Shown: positions 50,897 to 61,602, counted from the first letter of the stretch. The stretch: DNA of 64,000 nt from Celeribacter halophilus (GCF_900114135.1 NZ_FORY01000006.1:124001-188000); one strand, 5' to 3'. Program-made: numbers and translations. Notes: a model not told the origin generated them from the sequence alone.

Positions 50897-51779
50897 GAGC
50901 GCGCAGAAACTCTGCCGTCTCCGCAATCGCCTGACGCGCCTCCGGAAAGAATCCGTCGAACATCTGCCAGACATGGGGCGCATCTTTGGTGAGGCTGAGG
51001 GTGACCTCCGCCCCCTGTGCGCGCAGATGCTCTGCCAGACGCACGGAATCATCGCGCAAAATCTCGCAGTCAGACGCCTGCAAAAGCACCGGCGGGCAGT
51101 TTGGAAATTGCGCGAAAATCGGCGAGACATGCGGATCCGTCGGAGAACTTTCCCCCAAGATAATCGCCGTCAAGTCACGCGCACGTTCCGGCGGAAAGAA
51201 ATGGTCGCGTTCTGCATTGGTCTCGAAAGAGGGGCTGGAAAGCGTCAGATCGGTGAAGGGCGACCACCCGAAGGCCCCCGCAGGTGGCGTCCCTCTCTGG
51301 CACAGTTCCGCCAAAAGCGTCAAACCCAGACCTCCTCCGGCACTGTCGCCCCCAATACTGATATCTTTCGGGCAATACCCCGCAGCGATGAGCGCCTCCC
51401 ACACCGCCAGAGCATCTTCGAAAGCTGCGGGCAAAGGATGTTCCGGCGCAAGCCTGTAGGCCGGCAGGAAAACAGGACGGTTGGCCAGCTGCGCCAAGCG
51501 CGATGCCAGCCGTTTGTGCGTCTGCGGGCTTCCGGCGATGTAGCCCCCCCCGTGAAAAAACAGGATCACCTTGCTCTCATCGCATCCAGGCGGGCAAATC
51601 CACATGCCCGGCAGCCCCAGAGCATCATGGGTGACCTCGGCGGAAAGCTGAACCGGCAGGCTCAGTTTCGCAGCCCAATCCACCCCCTCGCGCAAAGGCA
51701 CAGGGTTTTGCGCATGGGTAAACGCAGTCCGCACGACAGGGCTCAGCGCCCCAGCGAGAAGCCGCATCCTGAGACTCAT
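50889..51779 (-). CDS. Alpha/beta hydrolase (hormone-sensitive-lipase family esterase)
   Basis: 296 residues with the HSL-family oxyanion motif H-G-G-G-Y and nucleophile G-D-S-A-G-G, Asp in the S-D-C-E-I-L region and a late His (D-A-P-H-V-W-Q). Cytosolic esterase or lipase of unknown substrate. Its ATG overlaps the gshB stop (ATGA), and its stop lies inside the 3' end of comM on the other strand. The coupling to gshB may be only positional. Confidence 0.9.
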   Translation of the reverse strand: MSLRMRLLAGALSPVVRTAFTHAQNPVPLREGVDWAAKLSLPVQLSAEVTHDALGLPGMWICPPGCDESKVILFFHGGGYIAGSPQTHKRLASRLAQLANRPVFLPAYRLAPEHPLPAAFEDALAVWEALIAAGYCPKDISIGGDSAGGGLGLTLLAELCQRGTPPAGAFGWSPFTDLTLSSPSFETNAERDHFFPPERARDLTAIILGESSPTDPHVSPIFAQFPNCPPVLLQASDCEILRDDSVRLAEHLRAQGAEVTLSLTKDAPHVWQMFDGFFPEARQAIAETAEFLRALN

Positions 51780-52750
51780 GCGCGTTTGGCCTCGATCGCT
51801 TTCCAGATCAACTCGGCCGTGTTTGTCCCGTCGAACCGTTCGAGTTCCTGAATACCCGTGGGCGAGGTCACATTGATCTCGGTCAGGTAGTCGCCGATCA
51901 CATCAATACCGACAAAAATCTGTCCCTTTTCTTTCAAAAGCGGCCCGATCCGCGCACAAATTTCCAAGTCCCGCGCCGACAGACCGATCTTTTCGGGACG
52001 CCCCCCGACATGCATGTTTGAGCGGGTCTCCCCCGCTTGCGGCACACGGTTGATCGCACCTACAGGCTCCCCGTCGACCAAGATCACCCGCTTGTCGCCA
52101 TTGGACACATCGGGCAGAAACTTCTGCACAATCATCGGTTCACGGGACATGCCGGTGAACAATTCGTGCAAGGAGGACAAGTTCCGGTCATTCGGATCAA
52201 GCCGGAAGACCCCCGCACCGCCATTGCCGTAAAGAGGTTTGAGAATGATATCGCCATGCTTGGCCTTGAACGCCCGAATGGTCTCAAGGTCGCGGGCAAT
52301 CGCCGTGGGCGGCGTCAGGTCCGGAAAGGTCAGGACCAGAAGTTTCTCTGGATAGTTGCGCACCCAGAACGGATCATTCACCACCAAGGTGCCGGGCGTG
52401 ATCATATCCAGCAAGTGCGTGGTGGTGATATATCCCATATCGAAAGGCGGATCCTGACGCAGCCAGACCACGTCGTAGTCCGAAAGATCGACCTCGGTCA
52501 TTTCGCCCAGACTGTAATGATCCCCTTCGACGCGACGCACCTCAACCGGCCATCCGCGTGCGGTGACACGGCCTTCCTGAAAGGCCAAGTGCTCCGGCGT
52601 GTAATAAAAAAGCTCATGGCCGCGCTTTTGCGCCTCTTCCATGATCCGGAACGTGCTGTCGCCATTGATATCAATCGGACCGATCGGGTCCATCTGGATC
52701 GCGACTTTCAAGGGTGTGTTGGTCGAGGCTAGGTTAGACAAAAGGCTCAT
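51776..52750 (-). CDS. gshB: Glutathione synthetase
   Basis: GshB adds Gly to gamma-glutamylcysteine. The 324 residues begin [19 protein letters not shown], the conserved start, then [12 protein letters not shown] and the ATP-grasp motif [14 protein letters not shown], ending [10 protein letters not shown]. The ATG at 52750 follows CGGGAG; the frame runs further back without a good start. yraN lies 92 bp upstream and rsmI beyond it, the usual alphaproteobacterial order. Confidence 0.96.
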   Translation of the reverse strand: MSLLSNLASTNTPLKVAIQMDPIGPIDINGDSTFRIMEEAQKRGHELFYYTPEHLAFQEGRVTARGWPVEVRRVEGDHYSLGEMTEVDLSDYDVVWLRQDPPFDMGYITTTHLLDMITPGTLVVNDPFWVRNYPEKLLVLTFPDLTPPTAIARDLETIRAFKAKHGDIILKPLYGNGGAGVFRLDPNDRNLSSLHELFTGMSREPMIVQKFLPDVSNGDKRVILVDGEPVGAINRVPQAGETRSNMHVGGRPEKIGLSARDLEICARIGPLLKEKGQIFVGIDVIGDYLTEINVTSPTGIQELERFDGTNTAELIWKAIEAKRA

Positions 52751-52842
52751 CTCCCGAAACTTGTTTCCTCTTAGATGGACCAGCCCTGCGGCGCATTCAA
52801 TGGGAATGTCTTGTGCATGAAGGCACAAGCACCCGCTTGCCG

Positions 52843-53241
52843 CTATAGCATGAGCGCATTTTCAAGAATTTCGACATGTCCGACACCATCAACCAAGGCC
52901 AGATCAATCCGCATAGGAGTCAACAAACCCTTGGGCAGACGTCCGATATAATCTTCGGCACTGGCACAAAGCCGCACCATTTGTTTCGCACTCAGATGCG
53001 TCACAGCTTTGGCGAAAGATTTAGAGGCTTTCACTTCGACAAAGACGATTTCCTCTCCCTGCCGGAAAATCAGATCAATCTCGCCAGCGCGACCGCGCCA
53101 CCGCTCTTCAAGCAACTCCAACCCTCGCGATTGATACAGGCGCGCAACAGCAGCCTCCGCACTCAATCCGAAATCATAGGCTTTCCGCCCACGCTCCTTG
53201 CGTAGAGCGACATCCGTATCCGGCACAAAATCTAATGGCAT
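52843..53241 (-). CDS. yraN: YraN family (UPF0102) endonuclease-like protein
   Basis: 132 residues with a predicted Holliday-junction-resolvase-like nuclease fold: G-x-x-A-E (S-A-E-A-A-V-A), G-E-I-D-L-I-F and V-F-V-E-V-K-A form the PD-(D/E)xK active site. Function in the cell is not established. The ATG at 53241 has AAAGG 6 nt before it; a GTG at 53259 is less likely. The gap to rsmI is 29 bp, so it is probably cotranscribed with it. Confidence 0.88.
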   Translation of the reverse strand: MPLDFVPDTDVALRKERGRKAYDFGLSAEAAVARLYQSRGLELLEERWRGRAGEIDLIFRQGEEIVFVEVKASKSFAKAVTHLSAKQMVRLCASAEDYIGRLPKGLLTPMRIDLALVDGVGHVEILENALML

Positions 53242-53270
53242 CCTTCGCCTTTCGCACACATTCGGGTGTA

Positions 53271-54128
53271 TCAGCCCTCCTTGATGGCCAAGGCCATCTG
53301 ATACACGTCCCGCTTTTTCAATCCATAACGGGCAGCCACGTCTGCCGCCGCGTCTTTGACCGTCATTGTCTCCAACGCCTCCGCCAGAGCCGTCTCCAGA
53401 TCCGCCTCGGAAACCTCAACACGCTCCGCCCGATCAATCAAAAGCACGATCTCGCCTTTGACCGGCGCATCGCGCAGGCTTTCCTCCAGCTCTCTCAACG
53501 TTCCTTTCCGCACCTCCTCGAAACGTTTCGTCAACTCCCGACACAGAGCCGCCTGACGTGTTTCTCCCAAGGTATCGCACAATTCTCCTAATGTTCGGTG
53601 AACGCGTTTCGGGCTTTCGTAAAATCCCAGCGTTGCAGGCACGTCCGCAAACGAGCTGAAAAACTTGAGCCGCGCCCCTTGGGAGGACGGGGGGAACCCC
53701 GCAAAGAGGAACCGGTCCGATGGCAGGCCGGAGATGGTCAGGGCCGCAATCATCGCGGAGGGACCGGGGGCCGAGGTGACAGGAATATCACGCGACAGCG
53801 CCTCACGGCACAGGGCAAACCCCGGATCAGCGACCAGAGGCGTGCCGGCTTCCGATGCGTAGGCAACCGATTTGCCCTCTTCCATGAGCTCAATCAGGCG
53901 CGGGCGCATCTGGCCGCCATTGTGGTCGTGATAGGGGTAAATGTGCCGCCCGTTGAGGGGCACACCGTGAATATCCATCAATTTGCGCAAGGAGCGCGTA
54001 TCTTCTGCGGCCAGCACATCCGCCGAGGCAAGAATGTCGAGTGCCCGCAAGGTGATGTCGCGGGCATTGCCGATGGGGGTGGCGAGAAAATGAAGGCCGG
54101 CAGAAAGCGGCTTGGTTTGATATGTCAA
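53271..54128 (-). CDS. rsmI: 16S rRNA 2'-O-ribose C1402 methyltransferase
   Basis: RsmI methylates the ribose of C1402 in the 30S decoding centre. The 285 residues have L-A-T-P-I-G-N, A-E-D-T-R, Y-A-S-E-A-G-T-P-L-V-A-D-P-G and a P-G-P-S-A segment, all of the tetrapyrrole-methylase (SAM-binding) fold. The start is TTG at 54128; no in-frame ATG lies near. Downstream: yraN and gshB. Divergent from an LpoA-like gene. Confidence 0.94.
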   Translation of the reverse strand: MTYQTKPLSAGLHFLATPIGNARDITLRALDILASADVLAAEDTRSLRKLMDIHGVPLNGRHIYPYHDHNGGQMRPRLIELMEEGKSVAYASEAGTPLVADPGFALCREALSRDIPVTSAPGPSAMIAALTISGLPSDRFLFAGFPPSSQGARLKFFSSFADVPATLGFYESPKRVHRTLGELCDTLGETRQAALCRELTKRFEEVRKGTLRELEESLRDAPVKGEIVLLIDRAERVEVSEADLETALAEALETMTVKDAAADVAARYGLKKRDVYQMALAIKEG

Positions 54129-54240
54129 TGTGATCTCTGATCTTTGCAGCGTTTACTCTTTGAAGCGTCTCGCATAGTCTGCCCGCAAGTTTGCGTGACC
54201 GTCCGTGTTGCGCCATTGCCGTCAGGAGTGAGGTTTACCT

Positions 54241-55419
54241 ATGTTCGCTGTTCTTCGTGCCGCCCGCAAGTCACTCACCCGATTTGTGCTCGGCCTGTCC
54301 CTTTTTTCCCTCGCCGCGTGTGATCCCGGTGCCTTTCCTGTTGGCGGCGGTCCGACGATCAACACATCCAAGCCTGTTCCTGTCGCCCTGCTGGTGCCTT
54401 ACGAATCGCAACAGGGCGGCGATGTCGCGATGGCGCAATCGATCGAGAACGCCGCGCGTCTTGCTATGGCCGATCTCGATGGCGTTGCCATTGACCTACG
54501 CGTCTATCCGACAGGGGGGCAAGCCGAACGCGCCTCCGCCGCTGCAAGTCAGGCGGTGAAAGACGGGGCCAAGATCATCCTCGGGCCGGTCTATGGTGGT
54601 TCTGCAAAACTCGCGGGGATTCCGGCGGCCAATGCGGGCATCAACGTGCTGTCCTTCTCCAACAACCCCGATGTTGCTGGCGGCAACGTCTTTATCCTCG
54701 GGCCGACCTTCCAGAACACCGCAGATCGGCTGGTGGCCTATGCCCGCGCCAATGGCAAGGGCCGGATCATGGTCGTAAACGCCGACAGCCCTGCAGAAAA
54801 CGCAGGCGCCGCGGCGATCAAAACCGCGATCAACCGCCAAGGCGCCACGCTTGCGGCCACGCAGAGTTTCGAGTTGAGCCAGCAAGGCGTCATTCAGGCC
54901 ATCCGCCCGATTGCCACAGCCGCACGTAATTCCAATGCCGATGCGATTTTCTTCACCTCCGGCAACGACGGAGCCATGCCGCTTCTGGCACAGATGCTGC
55001 CCGAAAACGGTATCAAATCGCCTTCGCCGCAATATATCGGGTTGCAACGCTGGAACGTGCCTGCCTCCGCTATGAGCCTTCCGGGGCTTCAAGACAGCTG
55101 GTTCGCCATTCCTGACCAACAGCTCACAAGCAATTTCTCCGCGCATTATTCCGCCAAATACGGTCAGGCGCCACATGCGCTTGCAGGGTTGGCCTATGAT
55201 GGCATCGCGGCCATCGGGGCCTTGGTGAAAGCCGGAAACCAGAACGCCCTGACGGCACAAGGTCTGACCCGTGGCTCCGGCTTTGTCGGCGTCAACGGTA
55301 TCTTCCGCCTTCTGCCTGACGGAACCAACCAACGCGGCCTCTCCATCGCGACCATTCAGAACAATCAGGTAATCGAGATTGACCCTGCCCCAAGAGCCTT
55401 CCGCGGCGCCGGATACTGA
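54241..55419 (+). CDS. LpoA-like penicillin-binding-protein activator lipoprotein
   Basis: 392 residues with lipobox L-A-A-C (Cys-27) and a periplasmic-binding-protein-like fold (V-A-L-L-V-P-Y, I-L-G-P-V-Y-G-G-S, N-V-L-S-F-S-N-N, D-A-I-F-F-T-S-G). Such proteins (LpoA C-domain type) are anchored in the outer membrane, and the gene is commonly next to rsmI, where it activates peptidoglycan synthases. A branched-chain amino acid receptor is the alternative, but no ABC partners lie nearby and the protein is lipidated. The glnD start lies 41 bp before its stop. Confidence 0.85.
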   Translation: MFAVLRAARKSLTRFVLGLSLFSLAACDPGAFPVGGGPTINTSKPVPVALLVPYESQQGGDVAMAQSIENAARLAMADLDGVAIDLRVYPTGGQAERASAAASQAVKDGAKIILGPVYGGSAKLAGIPAANAGINVLSFSNNPDVAGGNVFILGPTFQNTADRLVAYARANGKGRIMVVNADSPAENAGAAAIKTAINRQGATLAATQSFELSQQGVIQAIRPIATAARNSNADAIFFTSGNDGAMPLLAQMLPENGIKSPSPQYIGLQRWNVPASAMSLPGLQDSWFAIPDQQLTSNFSAHYSAKYGQAPHALAGLAYDGIAAIGALVKAGNQNALTAQGLTRGSGFVGVNGIFRLLPDGTNQRGLSIATIQNNQVIEIDPAPRAFRGAGY

Positions 55420-58201
55420 TCTTCCGGCCCTTTCCGCCTTTCTTCCTGCGCCTTCGGGCACATTCATCTGCGCACAAGATGCCATCTTTGACGTCTCCTC
55501 CGTTGCCTCGGCACTGGAGGAAACATGGTCAAAGGCGGCGTCTCCTGCGGAGATCAGAAAGGCTACGGTTGCTGTCCTGAACGACGCGCAAAAGCAGGGC
55601 CGCGCCGCCATCGCAAGCGCCATGACCGACGCCCCGCGCAATGCGCGACCGGCGCTTCGGGCTTATGCGTGGCTCACGGATTGCATTGTGACGACAGTGC
55701 TGTTCACCGCGATGACAAAGCTGCATCCCAACCCCAACCCGACAGAGGGCGAACGGATTGCCGTTCTGGCGGTGGGCGGATACGGGCGCGGGGAAATGTC
55801 GCCCTATTCCGATGTCGACCTGCTGTTTCTCGCCCCGCACAAGATCAACGGCTGGATCGAAAGCGTGGTCGAGAGCATGCTTTACATGTTCTGGGATCTG
55901 CACCTGAAGGTGGGCCATTCCACCCGCACGATCCGCGATTGCATCCGGCTGGGCAAAGAGGATTTTACCATCCGCACCGCTATGCTGGAAATCCGGTTCC
56001 TGAGCGGCAACCGCGCGCTGGCGACGGAATTGCAGGAAAGACTGCGCGACGAATTGTTCCAAAATACCGCGCGCGAATTTATCGAAGCCAAACTCGAAGA
56101 ACGTGCGGCACGGCACCGCAAACAAGGCGGGCAGCGTTATGTTGTCGAGCCCAACATCAAAGAGGGCAAAGGTGGTCTGCGCGACCTGCACACGCTGTTC
56201 TGGATCGCGAAATATGTGCACGGGGTCAGCCACCCTTCCGATCTCGTCAAAGCGGGTGTCTTTACCCAAGACGAATATCGCCAGTTCGACGAGGCGGAGA
56301 CCTTCCTCCATGCCACACGCAATGCGCTGCATCTGATTGCCGGACGACCGATGGACCAACTGACCTTTGACATGCAGGTCGAGGTGGCGGACCGGCTGGG
56401 ATATTTCGACCATTCGGGGCGGCGCGGGGTCGAGCATTTCATGCAGAACTACTTCCTGCATGCCACCCGCGTGGGTGAGTTGACACGGATCTTCCTGACC
56501 TCGCTTGAGGCCCAACACGTCAAACAGGAACCCGCGCTGCAACGGCTTTTGAAACGCCGCCGCAAGGTGGGGGATCAATACGAGATCGTTCACAACCGCC
56601 TTAACACCCGCGACCGCAAAGCATTTCTCTCCGACAAGCTGAACCTCTTGCGCGTTTTCGAGGACGCTCTGCGCACCGGTTATCTGCTGCATCCCGATGT
56701 GATGCGGCTGATCTCGGCCAACCTCGACATGATCGACAACGAGATGCGCAACGCGCCGGAAGCACGGCGGATTTTCCTCGACCTCTTGCTCAAACACGGC
56801 AACCCCGAACGTGCGCTGCGCCGGATGAACGAGCTGGGCGTGCTTGGGGCGTTTATTCCGGAGTTTCAACACATCGTGGCGATGATGCAGTTCAATATGT
56901 ATCACAGCTACACGGTCGACGAGCATACGATTCAGGTGATCTCCAACCTCGCGCAAATCGAGCGGGAAGAACTGGAAGACCCTCTGCCGCTGGCCACCAG
57001 CATCATGAAGACCGGCGTCAACCGGAAGGTGCTATATGTCGCGCTGCTTCTGCATGACATCGGCAAGGGGCGCGTCGAGGACCACTCCGTGATCGGTGCC
57101 CAGATCGCGCGTCGGGTTGCGCCTCGCCTTGGTCTGAAACCTTCGGAATGCGAGACAGTAGAATGGCTGGTGCGCTATCACCTGCTAATGTCGGACATTG
57201 CCCAGAAACGCGACATTTCCGACCCGCGCACCGTGCGCGATTTCGCCAAAGCAGTAAAAACCCGCGAGCGGCTTGATCTGCTGACGGTTCTGACTGTCTG
57301 CGATATTCGCGGCGTCGGGCCCGATGTCTGGAACAACTGGAAAGCGACGCTGATCCGCAACCTGCACGCCCAGACCGCCTATGCGCTCGAACACGGGCTG
57401 GAAGAAGTCAACCGCGACGCCCGCGAAGGCGAGGCGAAAAAAGAGCTGCGCGCCCGTCTCAAGGACTGGAACACCGTCGACAAGCGCCGCGAGTTGCAAC
57501 GTCACTACAGCACCTATTGGCAGGGCCTACCCTTTGCCACGCACGAGATTTTCGCGCACCTGCTCAAGGACATTCAGCCGGACGAAATCCGCATTGACCT
57601 GCATCAGGACGAAGACCGCGACGCCACACGCGCCTGTTTCGCGCTGACCGACCACCACGGGATTTTCTCGCGCCTCGCAGGTGCACTGGCACTTGTGGGA
57701 GCCAATGTGGTGGATGCCCGCACATTTACCTCCAAAGACGGGTTTGCCACCGCTGTGTTCTGGATTCAGGACAATGACGGCAACCCGTTCGAGGAAGGCC
57801 GCCTTCCTCGTTTGCGCCAGATGATCGACAAGATCCTGCGCGGCAAGGTCGCCGCAAAAGACGCGCTGGAAACCCGCGACAAGATCAAGAAACGCGAAAG
57901 CAAGTTCAACGTCCCGACCTCGATCATTTTCGACAACGAAGGCTCGGAGATTTTCACCATCATCGAAGTGGACACCCGCGACCGGCCCGGCCTTTTGTAT
58001 GATCTCACGCGGGTGCTGGCAGAGAACAACATCTCCATCGTCTCCGCCCAGATCGCGACCTACGGGGCTCAGGTTGTCGACTCCTTCTACGTCAAAGATA
58101 TGTTCGGCATGAAAATCCATTCCGAGAGCAAGCAACGCGCGCTTGAGAAGAAACTGCGGACCTCCATCGTGGCGGGCGCGAAACGGGCACAGGCGCAATG
58201 A
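55379..58201 (+). CDS. glnD: [Protein-PII] uridylyltransferase/uridylyl-removing enzyme
   Basis: GlnD senses glutamine and uridylylates or deuridylylates PII. Of 940 residues: nucleotidyltransferase G-G-Y-G-R-G-E-M-S-P-Y-S-D-V-D-L-L (about 130), GlnD helical region, HD hydrolase with H-D-I-G-K-G (about 560), and two C-terminal ACT domains (about 745-930, D-R-P-G-L-L-Y-D-L-T). Start is TTG at 55379, overlapping the LpoA-like gene by 41 bp; the next in-frame ATG would remove about 80 residues before the catalytic domain, so a shorter N-terminus is possible. ATGA overlap with murJ. Confidence 0.94.
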   Translation: MTLPQEPSAAPDTDLPALSAFLPAPSGTFICAQDAIFDVSSVASALEETWSKAASPAEIRKATVAVLNDAQKQGRAAIASAMTDAPRNARPALRAYAWLTDCIVTTVLFTAMTKLHPNPNPTEGERIAVLAVGGYGRGEMSPYSDVDLLFLAPHKINGWIESVVESMLYMFWDLHLKVGHSTRTIRDCIRLGKEDFTIRTAMLEIRFLSGNRALATELQERLRDELFQNTAREFIEAKLEERAARHRKQGGQRYVVEPNIKEGKGGLRDLHTLFWIAKYVHGVSHPSDLVKAGVFTQDEYRQFDEAETFLHATRNALHLIAGRPMDQLTFDMQVEVADRLGYFDHSGRRGVEHFMQNYFLHATRVGELTRIFLTSLEAQHVKQEPALQRLLKRRRKVGDQYEIVHNRLNTRDRKAFLSDKLNLLRVFEDALRTGYLLHPDVMRLISANLDMIDNEMRNAPEARRIFLDLLLKHGNPERALRRMNELGVLGAFIPEFQHIVAMMQFNMYHSYTVDEHTIQVISNLAQIEREELEDPLPLATSIMKTGVNRKVLYVALLLHDIGKGRVEDHSVIGAQIARRVAPRLGLKPSECETVEWLVRYHLLMSDIAQKRDISDPRTVRDFAKAVKTRERLDLLTVLTVCDIRGVGPDVWNNWKATLIRNLHAQTAYALEHGLEEVNRDAREGEAKKELRARLKDWNTVDKRRELQRHYSTYWQGLPFATHEIFAHLLKDIQPDEIRIDLHQDEDRDATRACFALTDHHGIFSRLAGALALVGANVVDARTFTSKDGFATAVFWIQDNDGNPFEEGRLPRLRQMIDKILRGKVAAKDALETRDKIKKRESKFNVPTSIIFDNEGSEIFTIIEVDTRDRPGLLYDLTRVLAENNISIVSAQIATYGAQVVDSFYVKDMFGMKIHSESKQRALEKKLRTSIVAGAKRAQAQ

Positions 58202-59739
58202 AGCCTGTCCGCCTTGTCAAAGGCTTTGTCACGGTAGGCGGCTGGACCCTGATGAGTCGCGTCCTGGGCTTCGTCCGCGACGCGCTGATCGCGGCCTTCT
58301 TTGGCGCAGGGCCCGTTGCCGAAGCCTTTGCGGTCGCCTTTTCCCTGCCCAACATGTTTCGACGTTTCTTCGCAGAAGGCACGTTGAACGTGGCCTTTGT
58401 GCCGATGTTCTCCAAAAAAGTCGAAGCTGGCGGTGACGCCAAACGCTTTGCCGAGGACACGTTGTCGGTGCTGGCCACGGCGCTGATCGCGCTGACGCTT
58501 CTGGCCACGCTGTTTATGCCCGCGCTGGTGACCGTCATGGCGGCGGGTCTCATCGGGGACGAACGGTTTGATCTCGCCGTCGGGTTCGGACGTATCGCCT
58601 TTCCTTATGTGCTGTTCATTTCTTTAGGCGCTTTGTTCTCCGGCATTTTGAACGCCACCGGACGCTTTGCCGCCGCCGCCGCCGCGCCTGTGCTTTTGAA
58701 TGTCGTGCTTTCTGTGGCGATGATCGGCGCGGCCAAACTCGGCATGGCGGTCGAGCGCGCGCTGATTTGGGCCGTTCCTCTTGCGGGGATTGCCCAGCTT
58801 GCCGTGGTCTGGATCTCTGCGGCGAAAGCCGGTTTCAACCTGCGCCCGCATCTGCCACGTCTGACGCCCGAGATCAAAAACCTCCTGATCCTCGCCGGTC
58901 CGGCCGCGCTGGCTGGCGGTGTCGTCCAGATCAACCTGCTCGTCGGTCGTCAGGTGGCCTCGTTTTCGCAAGAAGGTGCGCTGCAATATCTGAACCTTGC
59001 CGACCGCCTGTATCAACTGCCCTTGGGCGTGGTCGCCATCGCCATCGGCATCGTGCTCTTGCCCGACCTGTCGCGCCGCCTTCAGGCCGGTGACGGGAAA
59101 GGCGCACGCGACGCCTACAACCGCGCCTTCGAATTCGCGCTCTTGCTGACCGTGCCCGCCGCCGTGGCGCTGGTGGTCATTCCGGAGCAGCTGATTTCCT
59201 TCCTGTTCCAACGCGGTGCCTTCACGCCGGAGGACACACAGAAAACCGCGCTGGCCGTAATGATCTATGGTCTGGGGCTTCCGGCCTTCGTGATGCAAAA
59301 GGTTCTGCAACCGCTCTATTTCGCGCGCGAGGACACGAAAACCCCGTTCCGCTTTGCCATTTACGCCATGATCATCAACGCTTTGGTCGCGGTCGGCCTG
59401 TCCTTTTTCATCGGCTATCTGGCCGCCGCTGTCGCAACAACCGTCGCGGCATGGGGCATGGTCGCGCTCTTGTGGTTCGGGAAAAAATCGATGGGCGAAG
59501 ACGTGGGCACAGATACGCGCCTCCTCCGCCGCGCACCGCGTATCCTGATCGCATCCCTGCTGATGGGCGTATTGCTCTGGGGCTCTGAAAGCGCCCTGTC
59601 TCCGGTCTTCGCGCTGTCACGGGGCTTGGGCACGCTCTTGCTCGTCGCCATCGGGATCGTCGGCTATTTTACCATTGCACATCTGATCGGAGCCGTGCGG
59701 ATGGCCGAATTGAAAGGCTCGATGCGCCGCGGCAGATAA
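58198..59739 (+). CDS. murJ: Lipid II flippase MurJ (MviN)
   Basis: 513 residues, about 14 membrane helices of the MOP family. It starts K-P-V-R-L-V-K-G-F-V-T-V-G-G-W-T-L-M-S-R and has the conserved G-A-G-P-V-A-E-A-F and R-R-F-F-A-E-G-T-L-N motifs. Moves lipid II to the periplasm for peptidoglycan synthesis. Coupled to glnD (ATGA), the frequent alphaproteobacterial glnD-murJ pair; trpS follows after a gene on the other strand. Confidence 0.95.
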   Translation: MKPVRLVKGFVTVGGWTLMSRVLGFVRDALIAAFFGAGPVAEAFAVAFSLPNMFRRFFAEGTLNVAFVPMFSKKVEAGGDAKRFAEDTLSVLATALIALTLLATLFMPALVTVMAAGLIGDERFDLAVGFGRIAFPYVLFISLGALFSGILNATGRFAAAAAAPVLLNVVLSVAMIGAAKLGMAVERALIWAVPLAGIAQLAVVWISAAKAGFNLRPHLPRLTPEIKNLLILAGPAALAGGVVQINLLVGRQVASFSQEGALQYLNLADRLYQLPLGVVAIAIGIVLLPDLSRRLQAGDGKGARDAYNRAFEFALLLTVPAAVALVVIPEQLISFLFQRGAFTPEDTQKTALAVMIYGLGLPAFVMQKVLQPLYFAREDTKTPFRFAIYAMIINALVAVGLSFFIGYLAAAVATTVAAWGMVALLWFGKKSMGEDVGTDTRLLRRAPRILIASLLMGVLLWGSESALSPVFALSRGLGTLLLVAIGIVGYFTIAHLIGAVRMAELKGSMRRGR

Positions 59740-59787
59740 GCCACGGGCCGCAACTGCCGCCCGCTTGACGCCGCCCCGCAGTCAGCC

Positions 59788-60486
59788 TCACCGCCGCCGC
59801 AAACGCATGACGATCCGCCCGATTGCACCCGGCACCAGAAGTCCGGCCACGACAAATCCGGCCACAAAGCCAGACAAATCCGCAATCCAGTCTGCAGAGC
59901 CGCCAAACAACAGCCCGTAGACCAGTTGCAGCCCCATCAGAAAGCCGATGAGCGTAAAGGCCCGCAGTCGGTTTTCATGCAATTGCCCAAGGCCGAGCCA
60001 GAGAATGAACGTATAGGCTCCGATAAATCCGTAAGCCGCCGGATAGGCCCCCAGAAGCGGGGTGGCGGAATTGAGCACCAGCGCAAAGCCGAGCGATCCC
60101 GCCAGTGTCGAGACCACAAAGATCACCAGCACCGCGATATTGCCAAAGGTCTCGCCCACCATCTTGCCCAGAGCAAGGATGAACACCAGCACCATCAGCG
60201 CATGGGTGATCGAGTAATGCACAAACGCATAGGTGAAGAACCGGCGCACATGCTCAAGCGGCCAGACACCTTGCGCGCGCATGGCTTCGAATATTGTATC
60301 GAAGAACCCGTAATCCTCCATCGCTGCGATCCGCCAGCCCACGGCCTCCTGTCCGCCAATCAGGCCCAGCGACCCCAGTTGCAGCACCAGTTCGACCCCG
60401 CCCAGCACCAAGGCAATCGCAACCACCATAGGCGGCAGCGCATTGAACGGGCTTTCGGGGCGGGAGTAATCGGGGTCTTCAGACAT
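59788..60486 (-). CDS. Rhomboid-fold membrane protein lacking the catalytic dyad
   Basis: 232 residues with about six membrane helices and the rhomboid layout: [17 protein letters not shown] helix 2, [13 protein letters not shown] (146-158) where rhomboids have G-A-S-G-A-I-F-G, and A-D-L-S-G-F-V-A-G (202-210) where they have A-H-I-G-G-F-x-A-G. The catalytic Ser is Tyr-148 and the His is Asp-203, so it should not be a protease (see finding). The ATG at 60486 follows AAGGAAAGG. Divergent from trpS. Confidence 0.88.
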   Translation of the reverse strand: MSEDPDYSRPESPFNALPPMVVAIALVLGGVELVLQLGSLGLIGGQEAVGWRIAAMEDYGFFDTIFEAMRAQGVWPLEHVRRFFTYAFVHYSITHALMVLVFILALGKMVGETFGNIAVLVIFVVSTLAGSLGFALVLNSATPLLGAYPAAYGFIGAYTFILWLGLGQLHENRLRAFTLIGFLMGLQLVYGLLFGGSADWIADLSGFVAGFVVAGLLVPGAIGRIVMRLRRR

Positions 60487-60563
60487 TGAGGGGCCTTTCC
60501 TTGACGCTTTCGCCTCGCATAGGTAAGCCACCAACACCTAATAATCCAGTGACGGAGTTCCAG

Positions 60564-61580
60564 ATGGACAAGCCTACCTTTACACCCCGCGTCTTCTCGG
60601 GGATCAAACCTTCGGGTGGGCTCACTCTCGGCAACTATCTCGGCGCGATCAAACGCTTCGTGGATATGCAGGGCGGTGAGTTCGAAACCATCTATTGCGT
60701 GGCCGATATGCACGCGATCACCGTCTGGCAAGACCCCGAAGAACTCCGTCAGGCCACCCGCGAAGTCACCGCCGGTTTCCTCGCCTCCGGCATCGATCCC
60801 GAAAGCTCGGTCCTGTTCAACCAGTCGCGCGTCTCGGCCCATGCCGAATTGGGCTGGTTGTTCAACTGTGTCGCCCGCGTTGGCTGGATGAACCGCATGA
60901 CGCAATTCAAGGACAAGGCCGGCAAGAATGCCGAAAAGGTTTCTCTCGGCCTCTACGCCTACCCGTCCCTGATGGCCGCCGACATCCTTCTTTATCACGC
61001 CACCCATGTCCCCGTGGGCGAGGATCAGAAGCAACACGTCGAGTTGACCCGCGACATCGCCGCCAAGTTCAATCACGACTACAAGGTCGACTTCTTTCCG
61101 GCTTGCGAACCCGTGATCGAAGGCCCTGCCATGCGGGTGATGAGCCTGCGCGATGGCACAAAGAAAATGTCCAAGTCGGGTGAGTCCGACATGGAACGCA
61201 TCAACATGACCGATGATGCGGACACCATCTCCAAGAAGTTCAAAAAGTCGCGCACAGACCCTGAAGTGCTGCCCGAAGAGATGGAGGGCCTCGCCAACCG
61301 TCCCGAAGCACGCAATCTCGTCAACATCTACGCTGCTCTCGCCAACATGACCGGCGAAGAGGTGCTGGCCGAGTATGGCGGTCAGGGCTGGGGCAAATTC
61401 AAACCGGCACTGGCAGAACTGGCCGTCGAACATCTCGCGCCGATCTCAACAGAGATGAAACGCCTCATGGATGATCCGGCAGAAATCGACCGGATTCTCG
61501 CCAAAGGCGCGGACAAGGCCAACGAAATCGCCCAGCCGATTCTGAACAAGACCTTCGAGATCATGGGTTTCGTGCGCTGA
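60564..61580 (+). CDS. trpS: Tryptophanyl-tRNA synthetase
   Basis: 338 residues, class I synthetase. The HIGH-like motif is in [13 protein letters not shown], the catalytic KMSKS as K-K-M-S-K-S, with Y-P-S-L-M-A-A-D-I and V-G-E-D-Q-K-Q-H in between. The ATG at 60564 follows CGGAG; an upstream in-frame ATG would read through the rhomboid promoter. A good terminator follows 23 bp after the stop. Confidence 0.97.
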   Translation: MDKPTFTPRVFSGIKPSGGLTLGNYLGAIKRFVDMQGGEFETIYCVADMHAITVWQDPEELRQATREVTAGFLASGIDPESSVLFNQSRVSAHAELGWLFNCVARVGWMNRMTQFKDKAGKNAEKVSLGLYAYPSLMAADILLYHATHVPVGEDQKQHVELTRDIAAKFNHDYKVDFFPACEPVIEGPAMRVMSLRDGTKKMSKSGESDMERINMTDDADTISKKFKKSRTDPEVLPEEMEGLANRPEARNLVNIYAALANMTGEEVLAEYGGQGWGKFKPALAELAVEHLAPISTEMKRLMDDPAEIDRILAKGADKANEIAQPILNKTFEIMGFVR

Positions 61581-61602
61581 AACCTTGCAGCCGGACATGA
61601 AA

